A stretch of DNA of 44,849 nt from a virus (IMGVR_UViG_3300045996_000505:1-44849), one strand, 5' to 3'. Numbered from the stretch's first letter, positions 7,408 through 14,763 are shown. Program-made: numbers and translations. Notes: generated by a model from the sequence alone, not told the origin.

Positions 7408-7697
7408 GACCGCGCCCCCACATGATCGGCGGGAGGGGCGGGGAGAGGCGCCCAATGGGTCGCGTTGCCGTTCAACGGAAAGGTGCACGTCCCATGCAGG
7501 CCCTTGAAGCCGGAGGACCACACGTGCCAGCCGTTGGAGGTGAGAGTGGCTACCTGCACCCAGACCCACTGGCCGAGGCCGGCCGGCTCGCCGGCTTCCT
7601 CGTCACGGGGCACGCTCCAACAGCCGACAAGCGCCAAGCCGCGAAACTTCATCCAGTCTGCCGGCTTCGGCGCCGTCTCGATTGGCTGCCAGTCCAT
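7404..7697 (-). CDS. DUF551-like protein
   Basis: A 97-residue protein from ATG 7697 (GGGAGG upstream, TGATG overlap with the previous stop). The N-terminal DWQPIETAPK and the C-terminal ATHWAPLPAPP are the two hallmarks of DUF551, a small domain common in phages and prophages whose role is not known. The middle is Trp-rich. Confidence 0.82.
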   Translation of the reverse strand: MDWQPIETAPKPADWMKFRGLALVGCWSVPRDEEAGEPAGLGQWVWVQVATLTSNGWHVWSSGFKGLHGTCTFPLNGNATHWAPLPAPPADHVGARS

Positions 7698-8146
7698 CAC
7701 CGACCTCCCTTGTGCTCGGCGTAGGCCGTGGTGAAGGCGGACCAGTCAGCGAGGCCGAGCTTCCGCAGCGCGAAGGATTGCTTCCACGGGGTCTGGGCTT
7801 TGGTTCGCATCGACCAGAGGGCGCGATGGCCCTTCATGATCAGATCTTCCGGCCATTGCTCGAACAGGCTGCGGGTGTCCATCCAGCGCTCGAACGCCTT
7901 CGGATCGGTCGGGATTGCATGGCTGCCCTGCACAGACGGGGAACATTTTTCCACGGCCTGTCCACGTCCAGCAGCGTCATGTTCACGTCGCGTTCCGTCA
8001 GGTTGCGTATACTGGTCGGAACCGGCATCCGGGCAAGCCCCTTGATATTCAAGGGAAATACCGACTTTGCCGACTCCGCTGGACTGTGCTACCTCTCCCA
8101 GGGGAAGGGGTTCATAACCCGGCTTAACCACTTGAGTTTCCGACAT
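7697..8146 (-). CDS. Hypothetical protein, possibly frameshifted
   Basis: A 149-residue reading from ATG 8146. The C-terminal half, from about residue 75 (IPTDPKAFERWMDTRS, then KGHRALWSMRTKAQTPWK), looks conserved and well encoded. The middle is odd: between about 7960 and 8055 the +1 frame has better G/C-ending codons and reads like a real peptide (NIKGLARMPVPTSIRN, then TLLDVDRPWKN). Five As flanked by a run of four Cs (coding strand, near 7940-7952) could mark an indel or a programmed slip. Function is unknown. Confidence 0.6.
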   Translation of the reverse strand: MSETQVVKPGYEPLPLGEVAQSSGVGKVGISLEYQGACPDAGSDQYTQPDGTRREHDAAGRGQAVEKCSPSVQGSHAIPTDPKAFERWMDTRSLFEQWPEDLIMKGHRALWSMRTKAQTPWKQSFALRKLGLADWSAFTTAYAEHKGGR

Positions 8147-8187
8147 AATCTCCAATTCCTATTTTAATTCCACGCCCTGTCCACGAG

Positions 8188-8385
8188 TCAGCGTCTTGCG
8201 CTCTCCACGTCGGCAGCAGTGACCTTGCCGGCCAGCATCAGGCGCAACAGGATCGCCGCGACCCCGCTCACGCCGTCCTTGGCCCATCTACGAGAGGTCA
8301 CGTCGTTCACTCCGAATAGGCGCGCGGCCCCGACCTGGGTCAGGTCCAGCTTGGCCAAGGCGGCGCGGTACTGTTTCGCTGTCAT
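8188..8385 (-). CDS. Small HTH DNA-binding protein
   Basis: A 65-residue protein that is essentially one helix-turn-helix: LDLTQVGAARLFGVNDVTSRRWAKDGVSG, then AAILLRLMLAGKVTAADVE. Proteins like this are common in phages and prophages. It lies directly downstream of the integrase, and a 33-bp near-perfect palindrome ends 11 bases before its start codon. That makes autoregulation or control of integrase read-through a reasonable guess. Confidence 0.82.
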   Translation of the reverse strand: MTAKQYRAALAKLDLTQVGAARLFGVNDVTSRRWAKDGVSGVAAILLRLMLAGKVTAADVESARR

Positions 8386-8395
8386 AAGTCCAACC

Positions 8396-8428
8396 TAGTG
8401 CATTTTGCATGGGATGCAATATGCACTA
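8396..8428. promoter_or_regulatory. 33-bp near-perfect palindrome between integrase and HTH gene
   Basis: The left arm 8396-8410 and right arm 8414-8428 pair at 14 of 15 positions around a central GGG. Outer arms are TAGTGCAT and ATGCACTA; inner arms are TTGCAT and ATGCAA. It includes the integrase stop codon and abuts the ribosome site of the downstream HTH gene. No T-run follows, so it is not a canonical terminator. It could be an operator for the HTH protein or an mRNA hairpin. Confidence 0.7.
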
Positions 8429-9451
8429 CCCGAACTTTGATTCACGTTTTATTACAGAGCCGGGCGTCGGCAGGTTGACGGCCTGTCGCGCTTCCTCAGA
8501 GGACTCGCTGTGCGAATATCGCTCGACCGAATCCGCGTCGGTCCATGCGCCGGTACGTGTGAGGCCAACGCTGTCGAGCCCGGCATAGCGCCGCATCCAC
8601 GTCCCGTAGTTATGCCGAAACACATGGAAGGCCGTGCCCTTCGGCAGCGCGATCCCGGCAAGGTCACATGCCTGCTTGAACAACTCCCGCAGCTCGCGCC
8701 CGTCCTTGAAGCGGAATACCGGCCCCTTGCGGTCCATGCCGCGTGGATGGTTCGCCAGTGCAGCAACGACGACCGGGGGCAGGTACACGGGGCGCGGCTC
8801 GCCGGTCTTGGTGTCTCCGATGTAGGCGAACGCCCGTTCCAATTCGACGCGTTCGCAATCCATCTCCTCTAGCGGCTCGCTCACCCGCATCCCGGTGTAA
8901 TTCAGGAGGGTGCAAAGGACGCCCAACTCGCGGTCAACCTTGGTGGCCGCTTCAAGCAGCTTGAACGTCGGCTCCGGCGCCAACCAAAAGGTACGCTTGT
9001 TGCCCTTCCAGCCCTTCGGCCGTTTGATGTGCCGCTCGATGCCGGCGCGCTTCATCACGGCCGAAATCGGCGTATAGACTTGCCTGTTTTTGGTCGAGGC
9101 CGGACCGTCCGGGTAAAGCTGGTCCGCTACGGAATCGATGGCGATCTGGTCAATGTCGGCCAGAGGCTTCGCGCCCATCAGTTTCAGGATCGGGCCGAGA
9201 TACTGCCGCTCGCCGCCCGCCTGCATGTACGCGATGGCGGCGCTTAGGAAGGTTGCTTCTGCCGGCTTGACGGCGCGCTTGCGGGAAAACTCACCACGTT
9301 CGGCTTGCTCGCGCCACGTCTTGAGGATGCGCCCCGCCGCTTTTCGGTCAGCAGTTTCTGTGCTGTCGTCCACTCGGATTCCGAGGTACGTCCCCCGGAC
9401 ATACCAGTTCTGGGTTTTGCCTTTGCGCGGCGGGACGAGCTTCCAGGGCAT
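8426..9451 (-). CDS. int: Tyrosine-family site-specific integrase
   Basis: The 341-residue protein has the catalytic set of tyrosine recombinases: Arg189 in NYTGMRVSE, Lys215 in GDTKTGEPR, His276 and Arg279 in HVFRH, Trp303 in the position often held by His, and the nucleophile Tyr312 in SVERYSH. The N-terminal half (about 65-155) is the core-binding domain. It catalyses phage integration and excision at att sites, helped by the excisionase encoded just upstream. No tRNA fragment or obvious attP was found beside it. The 5' end overlaps the upstream gene by 208 bp. Confidence 0.95.
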   Translation of the reverse strand: MPWKLVPPRKGKTQNWYVRGTYLGIRVDDSTETADRKAAGRILKTWREQAERGEFSRKRAVKPAEATFLSAAIAYMQAGGERQYLGPILKLMGAKPLADIDQIAIDSVADQLYPDGPASTKNRQVYTPISAVMKRAGIERHIKRPKGWKGNKRTFWLAPEPTFKLLEAATKVDRELGVLCTLLNYTGMRVSEPLEEMDCERVELERAFAYIGDTKTGEPRPVYLPPVVVAALANHPRGMDRKGPVFRFKDGRELRELFKQACDLAGIALPKGTAFHVFRHNYGTWMRRYAGLDSVGLTRTGAWTDADSVERYSHSESSEEARQAVNLPTPGSVIKRESKFG

Positions 9452-9609
9452 GGCAACGCCTCGATCAGTCGGAGGACATCTTCATCGGTGAACAACTTCG
9501 TTCGGCCGGCTAGCCGATAGTACTTGTGCTCGGCAACAAAGTCCCGTAGCCAGCGCGGGGTCTTCCGCAGCTTCTCCGCAACTTCATCGAACGTGTACAA
9601 AGCCATCAT
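9244..9609 (-). CDS. Excisionase-like HTH protein overlapping the integrase
   Basis: A 121-residue protein. Residues 1-50 (LYTFDEVAEKLRKTPRWLRDFV, then RLAGRTKLFTDEDVLRLIEAL) form a MerR/Xis-type winged helix-turn-helix. The tail is Ser, Arg and Lys rich, as expected where a second frame is read through the integrase start region. Similar overlapped HTH-integrase pairs occur in rhizobial prophages. It probably directs excision and may regulate the operon. An A-rich tract (9619-9624) precedes the start. Confidence 0.8.
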   Translation of the reverse strand: MMALYTFDEVAEKLRKTPRWLRDFVAEHKYYRLAGRTKLFTDEDVLRLIEALPCPGSSSRRAKAKPRTGMSGGRTSESEWTTAQKLLTEKRRGASSRRGASKPNVVSFPASAPSSRQKQPS

Positions 9610-9635
9610 TGGCTTACCTTTTTTGAACTCACATA

Positions 9636-10031
9636 TCAGTCGTCAGAGCGCGCGCCGAAGAAATCCGGCGTTTTTTCACATCGAAACGGCCTGACGACAG
9701 TTTCAGTGACTGGCGAGAATGCCGTGCAGCATGGACGCCCGTCGCGCCCGTGTATCCATTCCTTGGGATACTTTGGGTGGTCGATTTCGTAGGCAAATGT
9801 CCTTGCCAGTATCTGGCATCCGGTTGCCGGGTCGTTGATGTCCGGGTCCTTCCGATACTCCGCATCTCGCGCACAGTGGTCGCACCAAGCATCATCGAAG
9901 GCCATGCCTTCAGTGCCGGACCCAGGCCGGTACGGTTTCAACGCGCGCTCCAAACAGGAGTCGGTGGCTGTCGCTGCCTTGCCGTCGATGACGGTCTCGA
10001 CTTCATGCCACGGCTCATATTTTGCGCCCAT
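9636..10031 (-). CDS. Cys/His-rich hypothetical protein
   Basis: A 131-residue protein with CDHCARD (about 50-56), later Cys residues (GCQIL, RPCCTAF, FRCEK) and a conserved-looking EIDHPKYPKEWIHG segment. The spaced Cys and His residues suggest a metal-bound fold. It has a GAGG ribosome site that overlaps the stop of the upstream small gene. No family name can be given. Confidence 0.75.
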   Translation of the reverse strand: MGAKYEPWHEVETVIDGKAATATDSCLERALKPYRPGSGTEGMAFDDAWCDHCARDAEYRKDPDINDPATGCQILARTFAYEIDHPKYPKEWIHGRDGRPCCTAFSPVTETVVRPFRCEKTPDFFGARSDD

Positions 10032-10039
10032 AGCATCCT

Positions 10040-10165
10040 CTAAAGATTAATCGCGGTGAACAGCACGATGGCGAACACGGCCAGAACGAACAGGCTCGTG
10101 TACATCTTGGCGTCGATGTCGGCGTGGGACTTGCAGTCGCTATAGTCGAGCGGCTTCCAATTCAT
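10040..10165 (-). CDS. Tiny single-helix membrane protein
   Basis: A 41-residue ORF from ATG 10165, overlapping the previous stop (ATGA). A soluble N-terminal half is followed by one membrane helix (LFVLAVFAIVLFTAINL). It is coupled to the membrane protein gene upstream of it. Function is unknown. Confidence 0.6.
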   Translation of the reverse strand: MNWKPLDYSDCKSHADIDAKMYTSLFVLAVFAIVLFTAINL

Positions 10166-10278
10166 GGAAGCCACCAGCGCCACCAGAAGCCCAGCGCCCA
10201 GATCGTCGGCGGCGCGACAATAAAGCCGAAGGCAAAAATGCCGAATGCCGCGCCTGCACCTTTAAGTATGTCCTTCAT
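10162..10278 (-). CDS. Tiny Trp-rich membrane protein
   Basis: A 38-residue ORF from ATG 10278, overlapping the previous stop (ATGA). It is hydrophobic (FGIFAFGFIVAPPTIWALGF) and ends with WWRWW. The coupled trio at 10040-10442, all tiny and linked by 4-bp overlaps, looks like one unit. No function is known. Confidence 0.6.
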   Translation of the reverse strand: MKDILKGAGAAFGIFAFGFIVAPPTIWALGFWWRWWLP

Positions 10279-10442
10279 GTTCGCCGCTCCATCGCGTCCG
10301 CGATCCGCTCCACGGCCGTGACGAACCGATCCATGGTGTCGAGCATCATCATTTGCTCGGTGCGCTCCCGGACCTGAAATTCCATATCCTTGAGCTTCGC
10401 GCGCTCGACCTTTCGGGCTTCGTACTGTTCTTTCGGGGTCAT
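10275..10442 (-). CDS. Small charged helical protein
   Basis: A 55-residue ORF, almost all helix, beginning TPKEQYEARKVERAK and ending VTAVERIADAMERRT. It probably forms a coiled coil. It is the first gene of a trio linked by ATGA overlaps to two tiny membrane proteins, so it may be their soluble partner (inference). Confidence 0.6.
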   Translation of the reverse strand: MTPKEQYEARKVERAKLKDMEFQVRERTEQMMMLDTMDRFVTAVERIADAMERRT

Positions 10443-10478
10443 CTGTTGGGTTCCGTCCCTAGATCTGTCAGTAGTCGA

Positions 10479-10904
10479 CTACGCGCCCTTGGCGACCATT
10501 TCGCGGATTCGCTTTGCCACAAGGCGCTCGGCCTCGGCGCCCTGGGTGGGCAGGCAGTCTCTCTGATAGGCGTCATCAGTGAAAAGGTAGCTGGACTGCT
10601 TCCAGCTCAGGCCGAAGAACGCCTCGACCGCAGGGAATCCGTCTTCCCCGGCGAAAATAGGCTCAATGGCGTTGTCGTGTTTATCTGGCGTCCATGTGAG
10701 GCCGTCGGCCGCGAACACGCCGGACAGGCATGCCAGCCCCACTGCACACGCCGTCGTCTTGCAGTCGAGCTTTTCCAGCTTGTCAGGAAACTTTCCTCGG
10801 CTCCCGTGCGTGGCCCACAAGCCAAGGTCGAACTTGACGCCCTTCGGATTGTCGGCGTCCTGCTCAAGCAGATCAGCAAGTTTCAGAAGTCGTTCGGTGT
10901 GCAC
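10479..10904 (-). CDS. Hypothetical phage protein with CKTTACAVGLA motif
   Basis: A 141-residue protein from GTG 10904 with GGAGAG upstream. The motif LDCKTTACAVGLACLSG (about 45-61) is conserved in many uncharacterised phage proteins. The N-terminal RLLKLADLLEQD helix and C-terminal REMVAKGA helix flank it. Function is unknown. Confidence 0.8.
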   Translation of the reverse strand: MHTERLLKLADLLEQDADNPKGVKFDLGLWATHGSRGKFPDKLEKLDCKTTACAVGLACLSGVFAADGLTWTPDKHDNAIEPIFAGEDGFPAVEAFFGLSWKQSSYLFTDDAYQRDCLPTQGAEAERLVAKRIREMVAKGA

Positions 10905-10954
10905 GTCTCTCTCCTATGAATTTTGCGGCGCAGTTTCCGTATTAGCGCGCGGCG

Positions 10955-11536
10955 TCAGCTTTTGAGCTTCACATCGACCTTGAGGGCTTCGGAGACCTCC
11001 TTGAGTTTGATCTTCACCGCGCGCTCGATGCCCTCGACGATCTTCGAGTTCGCCGTTTTGAGCGCCCCTTCCATGGCGGTCTGGATGCTGTATTGCAGAT
11101 GCTTATGGACGATGTGGCTAACGCGCGTGCCTGAAGCCTTCCAGCTATAGGCATCGCGCTCTCCCTTCGCCCGGCCTTCATAGTCGACAGGCTCGACGAG
11201 GTACGCCTCTGCCCGCTGCACCAGGTACTCGGTAAACGTCAGCTTCTGGCCGGTCCGCTCGCCCCACTGGTTGGTCTGCTGGAGGCAGAGGTTTTCCACG
11301 TACTGCTCAATGTTTGGAAGCACGTTTCGGCCGGCGATAGCCGAAACCGCCGCGTCGATCTTCTCCGCGACTTTCTTTTCAAGCGCCTTCATGAATGCGG
11401 TGTCGCGGGCGCCGGCCGGCTCGCCGTCTTCGTCGTACACCGGATATTCCAGCACCGAGTCCGCGACGCGCTGAACGACGCGGTCGATCAGCTCGTTGGA
11501 TGTGATGCCCAAGGACTCGATGGTGATCGCGGTCAT
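10955..11536 (-). CDS. Hypothetical helical phage protein
   Basis: A 193-residue protein with a strong ribosome site (AGGAGGG before ATG 11536). It is rich in long charged helices (FMKALEKKVAEKIDAAVSAI, then VEGIERAVKIKLKEVSEAL). This pattern suggests a multimeric or scaffold-like protein. It sits between the recombination genes and the unknown small genes. No family is recognised. Confidence 0.78.
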   Translation of the reverse strand: MTAITIESLGITSNELIDRVVQRVADSVLEYPVYDEDGEPAGARDTAFMKALEKKVAEKIDAAVSAIAGRNVLPNIEQYVENLCLQQTNQWGERTGQKLTFTEYLVQRAEAYLVEPVDYEGRAKGERDAYSWKASGTRVSHIVHKHLQYSIQTAMEGALKTANSKIVEGIERAVKIKLKEVSEALKVDVKLKS

Positions 11537-11583
11537 AAATCCCTCCTGTTGTGTTGGTTTTGACTAATCGTTGATCGCGTGCA

Positions 11584-11928
11584 TCAGCGCAGCACGACAG
11601 ACCCGTCTATTTTCTTCTTCCATCGGCTGTTGCGAGAGGCCGGGAAGCGTGAAGGCTTGCGAATGCCGAGATGCGATGCGCGGATGCGATCAGTCTTGGC
11701 TTTGACAGGAGCCTCCGAAACAGTCTTGGCAATCGCGCAAGCTTGGTGCGCTGGCCCCATGTTCGTTTCATCGTCTGCGCCTCCCATCCACAGGGGCTTT
11801 TCGTGTTCAACGATCCACTTGGCGCCATGCTCGGCGTCGATCTTGGTGTGACAGATGCAGCAGACGCCCTTCGTGCTATCGAAGATGCGGGTGCGCATAA
11901 GGCGGGTGAGGTGACGACGGCGGCTCAT
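11584..11928 (-). CDS. HNH endonuclease
   Basis: The start at ATG 11928 overlaps the NinB stop (ATGA), giving 114 residues. CCICHTKI supplies the CxxC pair; EHEKPLWMGGADDETNMGPAH provides the His and Asn of the HNH motif; HQAC supplies a further His and Cys. A basic tail follows. HNH proteins near ninB-like genes may assist recombination or packaging, or be free-standing nucleases. The target cannot be told from sequence. Confidence 0.85.
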   Translation of the reverse strand: MSRRRHLTRLMRTRIFDSTKGVCCICHTKIDAEHGAKWIVEHEKPLWMGGADDETNMGPAHQACAIAKTVSEAPVKAKTDRIRASHLGIRKPSRFPASRNSRWKKKIDGSVVLR

Positions 11929-12326
11929 TGCGTCGGCCCCATGGTCGGGTCGCTCCAGACAATTCCGTTCTCGGCTCCCCACGCAAAGATGAACTCGATA
12001 AGCTCCGACATTTCGTTTTTGGACAGGTCGGACGACCGGCCGCCCCACGGGATGAACGTCGAGCCGTCCAGGGCAGGGAGGAATTGCACCTCGTTGCCGC
12101 AGGCGTGCATGAACAGGATTTTCCATTGGTCGGTCGTGTATTTCTTGCCGCAGTGTGTGGCCTGTCGCGCAACGTCCGTGAGCATTGCCCAAAGCCGATC
12201 ATTTTGCGGAATGCTCCGCTTCGTCTGCTTGAACTCCAGCCGCGTGCCGGTAGGCGCCTTCGATACCCAACGGACCGCGCGCTGGCGATCAACCTCAGAA
12301 TGAACGGTGATTAGGGCTCTGCTCAT
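11925..12326 (-). CDS. ninB: NinB-family recombination protein
   Basis: A 133-residue protein from ATG 12326, with AGGTGA five bases upstream. It shows the NinB pattern: an N-terminal RQRAVRWVSKAPTGTRLEF segment, then RSIPQNDRLWAMLTDVARQ, then GRSSDLSKNEMSELIEFI and IVWSDP at the C-terminus. In lambda, NinB (Orf) binds single-strand binding protein and single-stranded DNA and supports RecFOR-like loading. The ssb gene lies immediately upstream, which fits. Confidence 0.9.
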   Translation of the reverse strand: MSRALITVHSEVDRQRAVRWVSKAPTGTRLEFKQTKRSIPQNDRLWAMLTDVARQATHCGKKYTTDQWKILFMHACGNEVQFLPALDGSTFIPWGGRSSDLSKNEMSELIEFIFAWGAENGIVWSDPTMGPTQ

Positions 12327-12335
12327 GGTCGTCAC

Positions 12336-12809
12336 CTAGAACGGAATTTGGTCGTCCATGTCTTCCGCGTAGTCCTTCATGGACCCGCGCCCTGGCACAT
12401 TGCCGCCCGGCGGCTTGATATCGTCCGGCCGTTCGCGCTCGGCTGGCGCGTCGCCGCTCTTGCCGTCCAGCATCGTCAGAACGGAGTTGAAACCGTTCAG
12501 CACGACCTCGGTTGAGTACCGTTCAACGTCGTTTTTGTCGGTCCACTTGCGGGTTTGAAGCGCACCTTCGATGTAGACCTTGGCGCCCTTTTTCAGGTAT
12601 TGCTCGGCAACCTTGCAAAGCCCATCATTGAAAATGACGACGCGGTGCCACTCGGTTTTCTCTTTGCGCTCGCCCGAAGTTTTGTCGCGCCAGTTTTCCG
12701 ACGTTGCGACCGTCAGGTTTGCGATGGCCTTGCCGTCCTGAGTGCGTCGGATTTCAGGATCGCGGCCTAGATTGCCGACGACGATGACCTTGTTGACTGA
12801 GCCCGCCAT
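12336..12809 (-). CDS. ssb: Single-stranded DNA-binding protein
   Basis: A 157-residue protein starting [20 protein letters not shown], the conserved start of bacterial SSB. The OB fold covers about residues 1-110. A Pro/Gly-rich linker follows, and the protein ends in DDQIPF, the acidic tip that recruits partner proteins. The start codon overlaps the previous stop by one base. It coats ssDNA during replication and recombination, probably with NinB. Confidence 0.97.
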   Translation of the reverse strand: MAGSVNKVIVVGNLGRDPEIRRTQDGKAIANLTVATSENWRDKTSGERKEKTEWHRVVIFNDGLCKVAEQYLKKGAKVYIEGALQTRKWTDKNDVERYSTEVVLNGFNSVLTMLDGKSGDAPAERERPDDIKPPGGNVPGRGSMKDYAEDMDDQIPF

Positions 12810-13429
12810 TATGCTGCTTCCTTGTTGCGCAGGTCGGCGAGCATTTCCTCGCACTGAAGGCGAAGAATGTCCTGCCAGTCTTCGGGGAGAACCTTGATCC
12901 GGTCGGCGTTGCCGGCCATCCATTCCTTGAGGTGCGCCCGCGAGACGCACGCCTGGACCTCCTTTTGCATCTTGCTGTATGCCTCGCGGGCGTCCTTTTT
13001 CGGCAGCGTGGCGATCTGGCGCGCGTTGCCGTTCGACGGCGATTGCGTGAAGTCGTCCGCCTCGGCGTCGGAGTAGAGCGTGCCGTGCGCGTTCAGCAGT
13101 TTCAGGATCACGCGATCCTTGGCGCGCTTTTCGGCCATGGCGTAGCAATAGGCATTCTTGTTGTTGGCCGGCGATGCTTCGCCAATCGACCATTCGGCGC
13201 GGTCACCAAGGCGGCCGGTAACGCACATAGCCACGATCTTGTCGGCGCCCTTGCCTTCGATGATGGTCGGCGGATCGAACTGAATGCCCTGGCCAGCCGC
13301 CGCGCGCTCCAGGGCCGCGTGCTTGACCGCCCAAGCGCCCCCGGCGCGGACCTCCCACACCTCATCGGCGGCGATGGCGTAGCGTTCCATAAGCTCTAGG
13401 ATCGCGTCGGAAGGCTTTCCCATGGTCAT
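12809..13429 (-). CDS. Probable recombination-associated protein (Rad52-like fold possible)
   Basis: A 206-residue protein immediately upstream of ssb. The central block ([21 protein letters not shown], then [20 protein letters not shown]) recalls phage single-strand annealing proteins: a beta-sheet followed by an MAEKRAKDR helix similar to the ETRAxxRAL helix of Rad52/Erf types. The C-terminal 60 residues are helical and charged. The neighbours (SSB, NinB, HNH) support a recombination role. Assignment to Rad52-like is inference and needs a profile search. Confidence 0.65.
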   Translation of the reverse strand: MTMGKPSDAILELMERYAIAADEVWEVRAGGAWAVKHAALERAAAGQGIQFDPPTIIEGKGADKIVAMCVTGRLGDRAEWSIGEASPANNKNAYCYAMAEKRAKDRVILKLLNAHGTLYSDAEADDFTQSPSNGNARQIATLPKKDAREAYSKMQKEVQACVSRAHLKEWMAGNADRIKVLPEDWQDILRLQCEEMLADLRNKEAA

Positions 13430-13650
13430 TCTGCCGCCTGTAGGGCGGGCTCCTGATACGGCTGGAAATTGTCCGCCAGCGTTTGCAGCTTGTCGGCAGC
13501 TTCACGAAGGCGGGCCGCCGACATGCGCAGTTCGAGCCCGCGCAAATCGAGCATTCCGCATTGGTGCCAGCGTTCCAGACAGCCGGCGCGGCGCTCGATG
13601 TTGGCAGTCTCGCGCCATACGTCGTGAATCTCTCGTTCAAGGTCGAACAT
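13426..13650 (-). CDS. Small helical hypothetical protein
   Basis: A 74-residue protein; ATG 13650 overlaps the previous stop (TGATG), and its own stop overlaps the next start (ATGA). It has two long helices (REIHDVWRETANIERRAGC, then MSAARLREAADKLQTLADN) and probably forms a helical hairpin. Function is unknown. Confidence 0.72.
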   Translation of the reverse strand: MFDLEREIHDVWRETANIERRAGCLERWHQCGMLDLRGLELRMSAARLREAADKLQTLADNFQPYQEPALQAAE

Positions 13651-13844
13651 CACGCGGTCCTCCGGTTACGTCGGTCCAACTTGTTCTCGTAGTCCAATTG
13701 CTCGGCCATCAACTTCGTCATGTGGAATTGTGGAATGCTGCCGTTTTGGCCGGAGCGAACGAGACGCAAGAATTGAGCTTTGTATTCCTCGATCTGCCGG
13801 CGGCGCTCGATGGCCTGCTTGCGTTCGCGTTCGGAGGCTTTCAT
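13650..13844 (-). CDS. Small highly charged protein
   Basis: A 64-residue protein from ATG 13844, overlapping the previous stop (ATGA). It is Arg, Lys and Glu rich and mostly helical (ERERKQAIERRRQIEEYKAQ) and ends KLDRRNRRTA. It could bind nucleic acid. No family is recognised. Confidence 0.7.
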   Translation of the reverse strand: MKASERERKQAIERRRQIEEYKAQFLRLVRSGQNGSIPQFHMTKLMAEQLDYENKLDRRNRRTA

Positions 13845-13963
13845 TGAATGTCCCCCAGGAAGTAAGCGGCAATCGCGCCAAGGTTCATGATCGCGGAGCC
13901 GAACAGGACTATGGCGATGAGCGCGACCAGATCGGAGACTTGTGTGACAGGGGCGCGGGTCAT
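13841..13963 (-). CDS. Tiny single-helix membrane protein
   Basis: A 40-residue ORF with one membrane helix (LVALIAIVLFGSAIMNLGAI). It ends in an ATGA overlap with the next gene. It is one of several very small membrane proteins in the leftward operon. Function is unknown. Confidence 0.6.
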   Translation of the reverse strand: MTRAPVTQVSDLVALIAIVLFGSAIMNLGAIAAYFLGDIQ

Positions 13964-13965
13964 GA

Positions 13966-14229
13966 TCACTCCGCAGCCTGAAGCATCGCAGCCGACCGAT
14001 CTCGGCGAATGCCGTAGTCGATGTGCCCGACGATCTCGCCCTTGACCGTGATGTTGTCGAAATGATCGTCGTTATCGATGCAGTCCACATCGTCCTCGTC
14101 GCAATTCATGTTGGCGGCGACGTTTCTGACGACCCACCACCACAATTCAGCGGTTGACGCTGAAAACGTGGATTTGATCTCCCGGCCGTCGTTGAGCTGG
14201 ATCGTGATGCGGCGAAGGTGCTGGGCCAT
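13966..14229 (-). CDS. Hypothetical acidic protein
   Basis: An 87-residue protein from ATG 14229, with GGGAGA six bases upstream; the longer reading lacks such a site. The N-terminus is beta-rich (RRITIQLNDGREIKSTFS). A strongly acidic middle (CDEDDVDCIDNDDHFD) gives it a DNA-mimic-like charge, and a GHIDYG element follows. It is an early protein, probably expressed at once after induction. Function is unknown. Confidence 0.72.
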   Translation of the reverse strand: MAQHLRRITIQLNDGREIKSTFSASTAELWWWVVRNVAANMNCDEDDVDCIDNDDHFDNITVKGEIVGHIDYGIRRDRSAAMLQAAE

Positions 14230-14283
14230 CGGGTGTCTCCCTGTTCGTAGGGGCGGGCGGGGCATTTGCGCCCCGCCGTGCCA

Positions 14284-14727
14284 TTAGGCGTGGGCAGCGT
14301 CGCCGTTCGCCGTAACGGGGATGGTGGTGGAGGCGCGGGTTTCAGCACCCGAGATGCGCGGGAGGCAGAGCCGGAGTGAGCCCGAGCCGGCCACGAAGCG
14401 AACATCGGTCGTCTTGATGCTCGGCTTCTTCGCCCAGCCGATGTGGTAAACGCCGACATTGATTGTCGAGGTGCCGGTGCAGCGCTTGTTCGAGTTCATC
14501 ACTTTGTAAGAGTGGGGCGCTCCCTCGTCGCAGGGTGTGATGGCGAGCCAGCCGGCATCCGGGCCGGACCCCACGGCGACCTTCGCGCGATTGCCGAGGC
14601 CGATTTCTTCCGCGATGTCGCGGGAAATCACGATCTGCGCGCTGCCGCCGGACGAGCGGATCTTGACGGCGTTGGCGAGCTTGGCCCGGCCAACCTTCAG
14701 GCCCGGAATGATCTGGGTGAAGGACAT
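14284..14727 (-). CDS. First gene of the leftward operon, AbrB-like N-terminus
   Basis: A 147-residue protein. Residues 8-60 (VKIRSSGGSAQIVISRDIAEEIGLGNRAKVAVG) resemble the swapped-hairpin AbrB/SpoVT fold, a dimeric DNA-binding beta element. The C-terminal half is beta-rich and unassigned. As the gene closest to the leftward promoter it is a candidate immediate-early regulator. The AbrB link is based on pattern only. Confidence 0.72.
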   Translation of the reverse strand: MSFTQIIPGLKVGRAKLANAVKIRSSGGSAQIVISRDIAEEIGLGNRAKVAVGSGPDAGWLAITPCDEGAPHSYKVMNSNKRCTGTSTINVGVYHIGWAKKPSIKTTDVRFVAGSGSLRLCLPRISGAETRASTTIPVTANGDAAHA

Positions 14728-14746
14728 CTATCTCTCCCTTGAGGAA

Positions 14747-14763
14747 GGGAGCGGTGCGCTCCC
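14747..14763. other. Perfect hairpin in the leftward leader
   Basis: GGGAGCG (14747-14753) and CGCTCCC (14757-14763) form a perfect seven-base stem with a three-base loop, inside the untranslated leader of the leftward operon. A weaker stem (ATCGG with CCGAT, about 14764-14778) lies next to it. No T-run follows in the leftward direction. It may affect translation or act as an antitermination signal. Confidence 0.55.

Noticed and set aside
8386-10050. attP core next to the integrase
   Set aside because: I looked for a tRNA 3'-end-like sequence near int/xis and saw none; an attachment site cannot be placed without a host junction.
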